DNA of 64,000 bases. Source: Massospora cicadina. Lineage: Eukaryota > Entomophthoromycota > Entomophthoromycetes > Entomophthorales > Entomophthoraceae. Within the stretch, counting starts at the first letter, position 1. Each line of letters opens with the position of its first letter. The stretch covers positions 18,820-82,819 of the forward strand of contig JAKSZP010014860.1 of the NCBI GenBank assembly GCA_022478985.1, in the 5' to 3' direction. Below the pieces are notes generated by a model, which ran no database searches, was not told where the DNA came from, and saw nothing but the letters and a program-made list of their open reading frames with translations. Shown piece by piece: positions 24,131-34,479 of the stretch. A program made the translations under genes and the position numbers.

Positions 24131-24627
24131 CCCATGACATCTTATTTTCAGTGGCACTTGGCTATGTAAAAAGTTTATAAGAATGTCCATGTATACTTCA
24201 ACTCAGGGCATCATGCTCAGCCTCAGGGTCAGTGTAAACACCGTCATCACTCTTGAAATGGCATTTTGTATGCGTCTTCAAAAATAGCTGAACCAATTCT
24301 TTTCACATGCAATTGGCAGCACATACCAAGGTGATTTCTATCACTAATTAGTAATTAATTTAATCAAAAAACTTGACCAAAATTGAAAACTAATTTCATT
24401 AGAGATCAACAAAGCCCACATGCCTGAGTTATTAAATCAAATTTTTAAATTTAAGTTTGACCTAACCAACAAAGCCCTCAAGCCCATGTCATCATAGTTG
24501 AATATAATTAAGTGAAATGCTAGGCCACAAATCCCAAGTTTGGATACTTAGGATACACCTGATCCATAATTGCTGATATCTGATATAATCAAATATCTGA
24601 CAATTAGGTCAAGTCATTTACTCTACA

Positions 24628-24917
24628 CTTCCCCCGCCTTGACTGGATGTAAGCGGTGGGTACCCTTCTTCTTGGGTCACAATGTCTAACTTTTTGAATT
24701 CCTCAAAATTGAATGTTATCTCCATAGCCTTTCCTAAGCCAACAGGGCCAGCGTGCCTGGAGTCAAGCTTTCTTGGGTTTGGATCATCTCTGTCAGGGTC
24801 TAGATAGTTGGGACTTGTATGAAGTCCACATCTCTCCAATTCTGTTGCAGGCTTCTTTGGTTCAATCGAGCTCTCCTCCCCCACCAAAGAGGGGATACCT
24901 AGTTCTAATGCCAGCAA
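24628..24917 (-). pseudogene. G3 pol C-terminal frame ending in the LTR
   Basis: An open frame of 99 residues (24618-24917) ends SSQGGGSVE, the last residues being encoded by the purine tract and the first LTR bases. No recognised domain. It lies downstream of integrase, so it is probably the tail of the polyprotein. Confidence 0.4.
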
Positions 24918-24950
24918 GGCATCAAATCTATGAAATAAACTCTATGGGTT

Positions 24951-25031
24951 GCAATTTTTTCTTTTTTACTTTTTACTTTTTATTTTTATATTTTTATTTT
25001 TTTCATTTTATATATTATTATTCTTTATAAT
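24951..25031. repeat. T-rich low-complexity tract
   Basis: About 80 bp of almost pure T and A, with T runs of 4-7 broken by single A or C, between the G3 tail frame and the integrase. Confidence 0.8.
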
Positions 25032-25980
25032 ACAGATGAGGGACTTAGCGTGCACTCAATTCATAACCCAGCCGCCTTGATCCTTAATGGTATATACATC
25101 TTCAGATGATTTCTCCAATATGATAAATGTACCCTTCCAGAGCGAGGCTAGCTTGTGCGCGCGGCCTGCGCTATGAGTTTCACAATACTACTAATTCTCC
25201 TTCATTAAACTTAGTCACCATAACTCATTTAGCATCATCATAGCTATTCTGAATAGTTTTTTGACTAATCACATTTTGATAAGCTTCCAAATTGCAACTT
25301 GATTAGGGTCTTTGCTAGTTGCTTGGCATAGTTATTTGGGTTAATTGTGCCAATTGAGCTGAGTACTGAATATAATAATGGAGGCAGAGCGGGCTGTCTA
25401 CCATACAAAAGTCAAAACAGAGAGTGGCCTGTGCTGCTGTGGTATCCAATATTGTATGAAAACATGGTTGCACTAATTGAAGTTGCCCATTGCAAAGGCG
25501 CCAAGACTGCATTTTTATGTAAAATTCTGACTAAAGTGCCATTCACTTGCTCTACCATACCATTAGTCTCAGGATGGTATGGTGCTGACAACACTCCTTT
25601 TATGGACATCAACTAATTCAGCCGTTGTACTATTTGGGCAGTAAAGTTTGTGCCGTTGTCTGTCAAGATCTTCTGGGGGCATCCGTGCTTATAGATAATA
25701 TTATCCATAATGAACTTGGCAGTAGCTAGAGCCTCAACGTCTCAAATTGCTTTAGCTTCCACCCATTTCATTAGATGGTTGATAGCAACAATTATGTATT
25801 TGTTGCCTAGGCTACTCACAGGCAAGGGGTTGATTACATCAATTGATATGGCATGCCAGGCATAGTTGGGTTTGATCAACTGATATTTCACATCCAACTT
25901 CATAGGTTTTGTGATTTGGCATGAATGATATTTCTCAAGCACATCTTAGATATTGAATAGCATGAAATCCCATTAACTGG
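25032..25980 (-). pseudogene. G3 integrase
   Basis: Core blocks in order on the minus strand: AISIDVINPLP with GNKYIIVAI and KWVEAKAI (25742-25942), then ILTDNGTNF near 25650, then HPETNGMVEQVNGTL (25412-25612). All three catalytic acids (D, D, E) are still present. The zinc domain would lie above 25940 and is fragmentary. The C-terminal part (LASLWKGTFIILEK) is at 25060-25160. Frameshifts and stops (for example just after the TDNGTNF block) break the frame. A clear Ty3/Gypsy integrase; probably inactive as encoded. Confidence 0.75.
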
Positions 25981-26099
25981 CTCAAATTAATTCTAGCATC
26001 TTAGTCATTCCCTCATTTCCAATGGCCTTGTGTGCTTGTGTAATAATCTCCATTCAGTTGGAAGGTTTTGGGAAGATTCAATGTTGTCCATTGGGCTTA

Positions 26100-26571
26100 A
26101 GTTTATATAGAATTTCATTTTGATATTTGGTGTCAATTAATGCCTTCTTGATTGCCTTTTGAAATTTGGGTGATTCATCTCCATACATTCAGTTAATCAT
26201 TTTTTCATAAAGCTCATTGGCCAGACTGCTCTGGACAGCTACAATGGGAAGTTGCGATACTCTGTCTGCATTTTAATGGGCTGCTCCAGCTCTATGAATA
26301 ATTTCATAATCGTACACTTGTAATTATCAGAGCCCAGTGGGCTAACCATCCTTCAGGATCCTTGATATTGTGGAGCCATTGTAATGAGATGTGATCCGTT
26401 ACTACTTGAAATTTGGTGCCATGAATGTAAACCTGAAGTTTACAAGCATAGATGACAGCCAGGCATTCTCTTTCAATCACCGTGTAATTACGCTCATGCT
26501 TATTCAGCGTCCTGCTGCAATAAGTAACTGGATGCTCCTCACGATCATCACGGTCACCATCTACGGTCCCA
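26100..26571 (-). pseudogene. G3 RNase H
   Basis: The frame at 26304-26612 carries VTYCSRTLNKHERNY, VIERECLAVIYACK, FQVVTDHISLQWL and KDPEGWLAHW, the ordered RNase H blocks of Gypsy pol with the conserved E and D. It is fused at its 5' end to the element leader, so its RT partner is missing. Below 26300 the frame is lost. Confidence 0.75.
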
Positions 26572-26587
26572 GCCATGAGCGCCACTT
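26572..26587 (-). promoter_or_regulatory. G3 primer-binding-type site
   Basis: Directly after the 5' LTR end (CAACA) the minus strand reads AGTGGCGCTCATGGC. TGGCGC two bases inside the LTR is the usual form of a tRNA primer-binding site. The tRNA is not identified. Confidence 0.5.
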
Positions 26588-27420
26588 GTTGAGTTTTTGG
26601 GTTTGGCTTCATAGGATTGGTTCTTCTTTAGATGCGGAATGGAGCTTTGTGCGTCTATTGTGTGAGGACAATAGACAGGATGGTGATTATAATTTAAAAT
26701 ATAGCTTTTTGGTAGCAATTAAATCGTATACCCTCTAATTTACTTGGACAATGGCATGCTGCCCTGATCCTACTGATCCCAAGTAAATACTGACTAATAC
26801 AAAGTAAAATACTAACGCAAAAAAGTTTATAAGTTAAATTATAAACATAAGTCCAGTAGTTGAATATCTTTTATTAGTGTCAACTTAAGGGTTATTTATA
26901 GGGTTTGATGTTCATAACATCTTACCAATGACGTCTTATTTTCAGTGGCACTTGGCCACTTAAAAAGTTTGTAAGAATGTCTACATATACTTTGGCTCAG
27001 GGCATCATGCTCAGCCTCAGGGTTGGTGTAAACACCGTCATCATTCTTGAGATGGCGTTTCATACGCATCTTCAAAATAGCTGAACTGATTCACTTTCAC
27101 ATTCATTTGGCAGCACATACCAAGGCGATTTGTATCACTAATTAGTAATTAATTTGATCAAAAACTCAACCAACACTAAAAACTAATTTTAACATAGACC
27201 AATAAAGCCCACATGCCCAAGGCATTAAATTGAAACTTAAATTTAAGTTTGACCTAACCAACAAAGCCCTTGAGCCCATGTCATCATAGTCAAATATAAT
27301 TAAGTGAAATCGCTAGGCCGCAAATACCAAGTTTGGATACTTTGGATACACCTAATCCATAATTGCTGATATCTGATATGATCAAATATCTGATGATTAG
27401 GTCCAGTCAATTACTCTACA
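26588..27420 (-). repeat. G3 LTR (5')
   Basis: 833 bp; minus strand TGTAGAG...CTCAACA. It matches the S2-interrupted copy closely by eye. Confidence 0.85.
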
Positions 27421-27425
27421 GCATC

Positions 27426-28170
27426 CTTCACAATCGATGGGAAAAAATCCTAGCTGTTCCGCACATCAGTGGAAAGCACACCCCATTTGTAACCACTGTC
27501 AGGCCTTTGGGCACAAGATTCATGCTTGCCCCATAAAAGAAGGCCTGAGAGAAATAGAATTCTATGAGGAGGAAATGGGCGAAGATGACTCATAGTACGC
27601 TAAAATCAGGGATACTACACAAGCCTTCAACTGGGGAGAACACAGGCAATATTAATAATTGACCCTATCTTCCCAAAAGAACAAAAAATGGCCAAATAAG
27701 CTCACAAGCTGGCCGCGGCCAAGGCAAAGGCCTTGGCAGAATCAAATTATATTGCCGGAGCAGATCTAGGAAGACATGGAGGAATTTGAGTCCATGAACC
27801 AATCAGATCCCGTGGAAAACCATACACTCAATTCAACCAGTTTGAATTTGGTGGAACCTGATTTTGAAAATGAATGCAGCAAAATTGGGGTTCAGTGCAC
27901 CCCCAGAAATTGTGGAATTTAACCCAATCAGGAAGGAAAATCAACAATGGAATGCGCAAGAAAGTAATGTGGCCAATAAAAACCCACAAGTGCACCGCAA
28001 TAACATATTGAAACCAAGCAAAGCCAAAAAAAGGAGCAAAAACAGCGGTGATGAAAGGGGCAGAATACACCCCAACTCCTACTCATGGTTATGCTCTCCA
28101 CAGCAGAGGTGCAGTGGAGAGCTATGTGAGCGAGGGAGTAGGGCTGGGAGGCCCTGCTAACCGCTCCTGA
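27426..28170 (+). pseudogene. L3 ORF1, 3' part with zinc knuckle
   Basis: Resumes ORF1 after G3. CNHCQAFGHKIHACP near 27488-27535 is a complete C-X2-C-X4-H-X4-C knuckle, as in L2 (CTHCDTFGHKAHACP), followed by PIKEG. A lysine-rich C-terminal part follows (27864-28160, KPSKAKKRSKN). The frame ends at TGA (28168-28170), after which GGCGCA and then the ORF2 frame continue without a frame change. Stops and shifts occur between the pieces. Confidence 0.7.
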
Positions 28171-31100
28171 GGCGCATCAGGCGTCTCAGTAGAGATAGAG
28201 ACGCTGAACATAGCGGGACTCAAGGCCTTAACGTCCTGGGCCAAGAAGTTGAGTCTCTTATAAAACCCACTGTCCTTAGGGAAAGGAGGAGGCATGGGTT
28301 AAAATGCTCCTCTCAACAATATCGTTTTGGTTGCTTCAATGTGGGGTGATAGTACACGTGAACCAAAACTTTAAATTTTTTTAATAAAAATCATCCTTGG
28401 ATGGCTGTGTACTCGCCGTAACCTTCTCATGGCACACTGAAGTGCACACAATAGCCTGTGTGTATGCCTCAAATGGTGCACATAAACGAAGAGAATTTCT
28501 CACAACCTAACACAACTAAATCTACCAGAAAATAATTTCATAATGGGAGACATGAACTTCTGGATTAACCCAGAGATGGACCAATGGCCATACACAACAG
28601 AGATACCACAAGGGCAAGTGGGACTCCGCGTACTAAAGGCCACCCTGGGACTATATGATCCACTGCCAAAAAGGCAATCCCTGCTGCAAAACATGACACG
28701 CCCACATGTACACAATGGTACACTTGTCTTTATGTCAAGGATAGATCTAATATTCGCACCAATAATTTTACATCACCAAATTCAAAAATCTAAAACTATA
28801 AAATCGAATTCTCTGACCATCAGCTTGTTTCAGTGTCTTACAAACTGGCGTAACCTAGTACCCATGCACCCAGATGGTGCAGAATACGCCCAGAAAGTTT
28901 AAATGATTCAGAATTTCAATCTTGGATGGAGGAAATATCCTCAATCCAGGGTTTTCAAACACCTTTTTTCTTGAAACCCAATAACCACCTGGGAAAACTT
29001 CAAAAAATCAATAACCCAACAAATTAAACATACATTGTCTAGAAGACATAGGGTAGTTTCAGCCATTATCAAACACACATTGGCTAAAATTGACCATCTA
29101 GAAAACAATGTACCAAGAATGGGATACAGCCATGGATGGGGTCACAAATGGGTGGAGGTTTCTGCTCAGCTAAACACCCTGATCCGCGAACACCAACACC
29201 GAGTTGGAGTTAATATAAAGGCAAAAACATAAGAGACAAAGAAATTTGCTCGAGCTACTTTTTCCACCAATTCCACGCCAGGAAAAATATGATAGCTTGT
29301 ACACAGGTCCGTCAACTGGACAAATCCATAGCAGAAACACCCAAAGAAGTCATGACCAAAGTGCACAGGTTTTATATGAAATTGTATAAATTTAAGCTGG
29401 TCAAAACAGAAAAAATTGAAAAATTCCTTAGAAGCGCACATATTGACACCGCGGTTTAAAATAACAACTCAATTAACCTAATATCATGTGAGGAATTATG
29501 GGAAGTAGTACCCGGTGCACCAAGAGGAAACTGCCCTGGAACTGATGGGATTCCCTATAAATTTTTACATAAAATAGTTCACTAACATCTCTAACATTCT
29601 TCTAGCTTTAATGAACAAGTGTATTATGGAAACATGCCTCCTGCCTGAAGGCAAAGAAGCCTATATGGTCACTTTATTCAAAAATGAGACATATTAGATC
29701 TATTCAACTGGCGCCCAATTTCTCTAACCAACACAAATACAAAATTTTCACAAAAATTATGGCTAAACGACTAGGAGAACTTGCAAATGATGCATTATCC
29801 CCATCACAATATGGATTTGTTCCAAGAAGATACATATGGGATAATATCCACACAGTTGCAAATGTCTGCCAGCCCAAAACTCTGGAGCACTTGTCTTTTT
29901 AGACCAACAAAAGGCATATGACAGGTGAACTGGACCTATCTTAGGGCTTGCCTTCAAAAATTCAAGCTTCCAAATAGATTTATAAACTGGGTAATGTTGT
30001 TTACAGAGTCTGCAACCATGGCTATGCGGGGAGCAGGCTTCTTAACCAACCCAGTTATCCAACAGAGAGGACTAAAACATGGAGTTCCCTTAAGCCTCTA
30101 CTCTACAACTTTAGCCTAGACCCCCTAATCTGAAATACAAACACACTGCTCAAAGGAATCAACGTCAAGGGCCAACCACCAGTCAAAATGATGGCCTTTG
30201 CTGATGATTGTGTGGTGGGCATATCCAACAATCAGGACGCTTGCAGAATTGAGAAGATAATACAATACTATTCAGTCATAAGTAACGCATCACTTAACAC
30301 TGAGAAAATGGAAATTATACTCCTGGGGAAATATCAGACCCAGTGGATGCCATCTACACAGGGCCAACAAGCTGGTTCAAGACTCCTGACCAGACATAGG
30401 AGGAAAAAATTAGCAACGACCTCACTGAAACTTCCAATCATCACCAAGCCAACAGCTGGCCCTGTTTGTCACTTGGGAGTATGGTTGGAAGCAGGAGGTT
30501 ACGCTAACTCCATGATGGAAAAACAATTATTGGACAAAATAAAAAATGCATTTTCCTCCTTATATGGACAAAAACAGGTATAACAGGAAGGTTCACAGTA
30601 GCCAAACCTATGATTCTATCAATCATATGGTTCATGGCCCATGCAATCGCTTTCTCACCATCTTTATTTAACACAGTCCACGTCCTATTGCAAGGATGGC
30701 TATGGTCCAACCACAACCCCCTGTACGCCTTGAAACCCTATTTGGCTCTAGAAGGAATGGAGGTATGGGGCTTACTAATTACGTAGAGCAAGCAACCCAT
30801 ATACTGGGATCCTGGATAGCTCAGGTGACTAGCCCAGATCTTCCAGATACACACTGTGCCAAAACATCAAGATATAACTTCACACGTGCACTCCAATTAA
30901 GAAAACCAAATCACCCAAACACATTAGTCAAGCTTATGGCATCCCATCCCACAGCTGCAGGACTTCACGGCACTCCTGCACATTTCATATGAATTCTCCT
31001 AGCCATGAGAAGAGTGACATGGCTGATTCACATAAAGGACCAAACCAGTCACCGAGGACGCCCAAGGCTAACTCACAGACAGGAGATCAATGGTTAAATA

Positions 31101-31729
31101 GTCACAGACAATATAATAAGCAAAAACCCAAGTACCATAGCCAGGATAGATTACCTGGACCATATGGACATACCCTACAACCTGGAGACCCAAAGAAGTA
31201 TATGGAGATACACACATCACCCTCTACTCCAACCCAGGATAAGAGAACATGTATGGAGGTGCATGAGGAGAGTATACCAAACAGCTGAATGGTAAAACGC
31301 CAATCACACCTCATGTGCAATATGTGGTCAGTATGGAAGCCAAGCCCACCGTTTAGAACAATGCCCAACATCAGTGGCGGTATGGAAGAGGCCATGCGCC
31401 TTTTCCACCAAGAAAACGGACATCCATTCAGCCTAGCAAGGAACATGTTCACTATAAACATGGAGTCTCCTATCCACCCATCTCTCAGGGCGCTAATAGT
31501 AGCAATAGCACTATGGACGATACATATAATGGTACTGGAATCGTTCACATGAGCAGCGCCAACAATCCAAGAGTCCATTCATCGCTTCCACAGCCATATA
31601 TTGGAACATTTCCAAGCATGGCTGTTTGGATATATGGCTACCCGTAACAGAAGGACAATCAACACATGGTTCCCCATATGGTTCCTAAAAGATGATCCTT
31701 TCTTTCACACATGCTGCATCCAAGAATAA
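28171..31729 (+). pseudogene. L3 ORF2 (endonuclease, RT, zf-RVT)
   Basis: The endonuclease start ETLNIAGLK is near 28200. The GDMN block is at 28543 and SRIDLIF follows. RT pieces: ANRLGE-type fingers at 29684-29902 (SQYGFVPRR), then MAFADDCVVGI at about 30188-30225 with the FADD catalytic block. The tail has a zinc motif near 31300-31370 (CAICGQYGSQAHRLEQC, different frame from the longest open stretch). It ends at TAA (31727-31729). ORF2 cuts the target and copies the RNA by target-primed reverse transcription. Many frameshifts; inactive. Confidence 0.75.
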
Positions 31730-31888
31730 GCCAGCATAAATCCCCTTCCCTACCGTCCTAATCTTGGTGATCCTGGAGACAACAAGAGGGGCCTTGAACC
31801 CTCTGGGGTGTCTTTAATTGTCGAATTTTATTAGTTTTCTCACTATATTGGAAGTGCTTGTCCCCTGGGCAACCTTCCCCAAAAAAAT

Positions 31889-32586
31889 AATATGGGTTTC
31901 AATATGGGGTTTTTTCAAGATTTTCTAGTCAGACATCTTCAGACTTCTGATTTAGCCGCTTCATCCATTTAGGCTAGTTCTTGTAGCCGTGAGCTCCACT
32001 CACAGTGCTTATCCCTGAACCTGAATGTTCAGGTGCCTTGTACTAGTCCCCACTTTCAGGTTTTAGGTCATTCCACCTTCTGTTGATACCGGTTCATTAC
32101 TAAAATTGGTAATATCCTTATCTTTTCAGGTTTGAGTGATGGCGCTCCTATTATGCGCCTTGCATTGTGATTTCAAGTGACTCTTATTATTGGATGATTG
32201 CCCAATATAGTAATATTTGTTTTTGATCCTCAATTGCTCTATGCCAGAATAATTTGGTCTGCTCATCATCTTATCATTTGCAGAATGCACATTATTTTGG
32301 CCCCCCAAAGGTATATAAGGGAATAGTTTTTTATATTGATTTTTTAGCAACGATTTCATCTTCATAAAATAAAATCTTCTGATTCATTAGTGAAATTATT
32401 TTTCATGACGTCATCCCATTTTGACTAAAAAGTCCTTTGCTTGCCCTCATCTATTAAAGGGCTTTGATTGCCCCCAATAATGATGGGTTGGTAACCTGTA
32501 CCGCCACTGGTCTGGGGTGTGAGATTTGAGTCATTCCACTGGTCAAGGAATGATCTTCCGCACCTTTTGTGGCCTCACCTGAAACA
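31889..32586 (-). repeat. G2 LTR (5')
   Basis: Begins on the minus strand at TGTTTCAGG (32586) and matches the 15835-16523 copy. L3 is inserted at its gag-side edge. Confidence 0.7.
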
Positions 32587-32873
32587 CATCCTGATGCTTA
32601 ATCTGAGGTTGCCATTCCTAAGCTGGGTGAACTAATTATATTTTAATCCTACCTCTTCAAAATTAATGTTTTTAAAATCAAATAAAATACTCTTTCCTAC
32701 CACTGACTTCCTACAAATTCTGAGATTAGAACCCAATTTTTACTCGCCAGGCCAAAAATAACCTAACTACCTTGGATGATCGCCACCAACCCAATTCTGG
32801 TATTTTATGACCCTACTGAGGCTGGCCAGACCTGGCAATTATTGACACCCCAGTTGAAGCTTAGAGGGGGCTC
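32587..32873 (+). mobile_element. G1 internal region, second unit, part 3
   Basis: Resumes G1 (GGTTGCCATTCCTAAGCTGGG matches the first unit near 9647) and ends in the purine tract CTTAGAGGGGGCTC before LTR c. Confidence 0.65.
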
Positions 32874-33680
32874 TGTTGGGGCTCGTCCTAGGTTAGGTGA
32901 AGCCTCAGCTTATGGCTCCTGATTTGTGTGTTGTTTCCCTCAACTTTGGTTTACATTTATTGTTAATTTAATTGTCAATTGATGCTTTCATGGGCCTAAT
33001 CCTCAAACCCAATATAAGTTTTTGTCAAATAACACTTTCTCATGCCATATCTTTGAATAAATTATTAATTATCATCTAATGAATTATTGGGCCTAAGGCT
33101 TTAAATCACTGATTGTTTTTATACTCTTTAATAACCAAGAGATTTCTTATATTAACACTGAGTTCACAACCCAAAGAATTCAGGATAAATCACTTTAATT
33201 TTGCTCCACTGGCTGATAAGATAGTATGAATGCCCAAACTAACTCATAACATCTTTAGTAAACACAAAGTTATATTCAGTGCTAAAGCCTCTATCCACTC
33301 CCTTAACCGCCTTTTGCAACATTAATCCTTAATACCTAATGGATTCCTAATGGTAGATAATGGTAACTCTTTATCTTAGTTATCATATTGCTCCCAGTCC
33401 AGCCTTCAATATTATACTTGATTTACTTAAACTCTGAACCTGGACTATGCCATCTCCCCCTGCATTCCTGAATCTCCTTCCACCCTTACACGTGTTTTCA
33501 CCCATCACTTATCACATTAAAAGTTTTCTCTTGATATTTTAAATACTACCAGCATATTATTATAGATATTTTAAATTCTAAGCTTTTTATTTAAGCGTAC
33601 ATATTACATTTCTTTTCATAGTACTGACAATAGAGTTAGAGGTCATGACCCATGATATTTTACATATAAGTAGACCCTTC
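32874..33680 (+). repeat. G1 LTR copy c
   Basis: Starts TGTTGGGGCTCG after the purine tract. Shares all landmarks with copies a and b. The right end is approximate. Confidence 0.7.
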
Positions 33681-33860
33681 TGAAGCAAAAGTTCCATATC
33701 CATCACCTCTCAGAGGCCATTTAGCCACAAAGTGCCTTAAAGGAAGTTAGTATCTCTTAATTAACCATATCCCAACCTGATTTTTCCAACTCAGGCATCT
33801 CTAATTACCTAATTAAATTAGTTACAGCTTTCACTTACTGAAAAGCTGATAGCACTTATG
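33681..33860 (+). mobile_element. G1 third internal region, truncated
   Basis: Matches 10735-10910 and 7260-7440 (CAAAGTGCC, TTTCACTTACTGAAAAGCTGA) and then stops, so a third unit began here but is cut off. Confidence 0.55.
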
Positions 33861-34305
33861 TCTTTCAAGGTCTTGTAACCGCTTTTATAATTTTTCATCT
33901 CTCTAAAGCCAACAGTATCATTCTTTGTCTGCTTCCCAAGAAGCCTTCTGGAACATTAATGCCTTGATTACTTCAAACTCATTTTCTCTAAGGAAGTAAA
34001 CATTTTCATATGGATGATTGTTGCCATTCTCAACCTGTTCTATACCTTCCTCAGCTTTTGTCACTCATTCTTTCAAGGTAGCCAGATTGTTTCAAATGTT
34101 GAATTCAAAGCTTCTTATTCAATATCGCTGGTTCTGTCCATAAATTTTGAAGTTTGTTCTTGTAAGACATGTTGTGGCTATCTCTTTAGCACTATTTGTC
34201 CTGAAAACTCAAAACCCCTGTGGTAAGCACATATATAAATTTTTTGTGATTATGCACAGGTTGAAGTGGGTTTGAGCTATTGTGATAAATATAATATGGG
34301 TTCAG
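33861..34305. other. Unassigned stretch
   Basis: About 445 bp of AT-rich sequence between the G1 remnant and L2. A 70-codon plus frame (34014-34226) has no recognised domain. I see no repeat shared with the rest of the window. Confidence 0.4.
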
Positions 34306-34479
34306 TGATAATTTTTTATTGTGGGGAAGGCTAACCAGGGGATGGACACTTCCAAAAGTAAACACAAAAGAAAAACAAAACTCAGTAACAGGGAAGGCAC
34401 CCCAGAGAAGCGATGCTATCTCCTGTTACCGGCGGGAACTCCACTATGGGGAGGAGGGGGGAACGCGTAAAGGGGCCAT

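Larger units (their letters stand above)
22917..24627 (-). repeat. G3 LTR (3'), with S2 inside
   Basis: Matches 26588-27420 on both sides of S2. Purine tract GGCGGGGGAAG lies immediately upstream on the minus strand (24628-24640), as expected before a 3' LTR. Confidence 0.85.
22917..27420 (-). mobile_element. G3 Ty3/Gypsy deletion derivative inside L3 ORF1
   Basis: Flanked by GCATC on both sides (22912-22916 and 27421-27425). LTRs on the minus strand start TGTAGAG and end CTCAACA: 26588-27420 is the 5' LTR, and 22917-24627 is the 3' LTR enlarged by solo LTR S2. The internal region is only about 1.96 kb: a primer-binding-type leader, then RNase H, integrase and a C-terminal frame. Gag, protease and RT are absent. 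It cuts L3 ORF1 cleanly; removing it with one GCATC rejoins the two ORF1 parts. Confidence 0.85.
22150..31888 (+). mobile_element. L3 LINE, full-length, interrupted by G3
   Basis: Plus-strand non-LTR retrotransposon between two copies of AATATGGGTTT. The 5' end AAACTT and the following 80 bp match the 5' end of L2. The 3' end CCTTCCCCAAAAAAA matches the L2 end. Without G3 and its duplication it is about 5.2 kb, like L2 (5.3 kb). It carries ORF1 (zinc knuckle) and ORF2 (endonuclease, RT, zf-RVT), both broken. It lies at the gag-proximal edge of the right G2 LTR. Confidence 0.8.
15297..32586 (-). mobile_element. G2 Ty3/Gypsy element, nested in G1 and carrying L3
   Basis: Minus-strand order from high to low coordinates: LTR (32586-31889), [L3 inserted], leader (22149-21917), gag, protease, RT, RNase H, integrase, LTR (16523-15835), leader, partial second gag (to 15297). 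The RT domain order and the integrase downstream of RNase H make it Ty3/Gypsy. No chromodomain is seen. CATCC lies at both junctions (15292-15296 and 32587-32591), a candidate 5-bp duplication, although the left end is inside gag rather than an LTR. All genes are broken. Confidence 0.65.
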
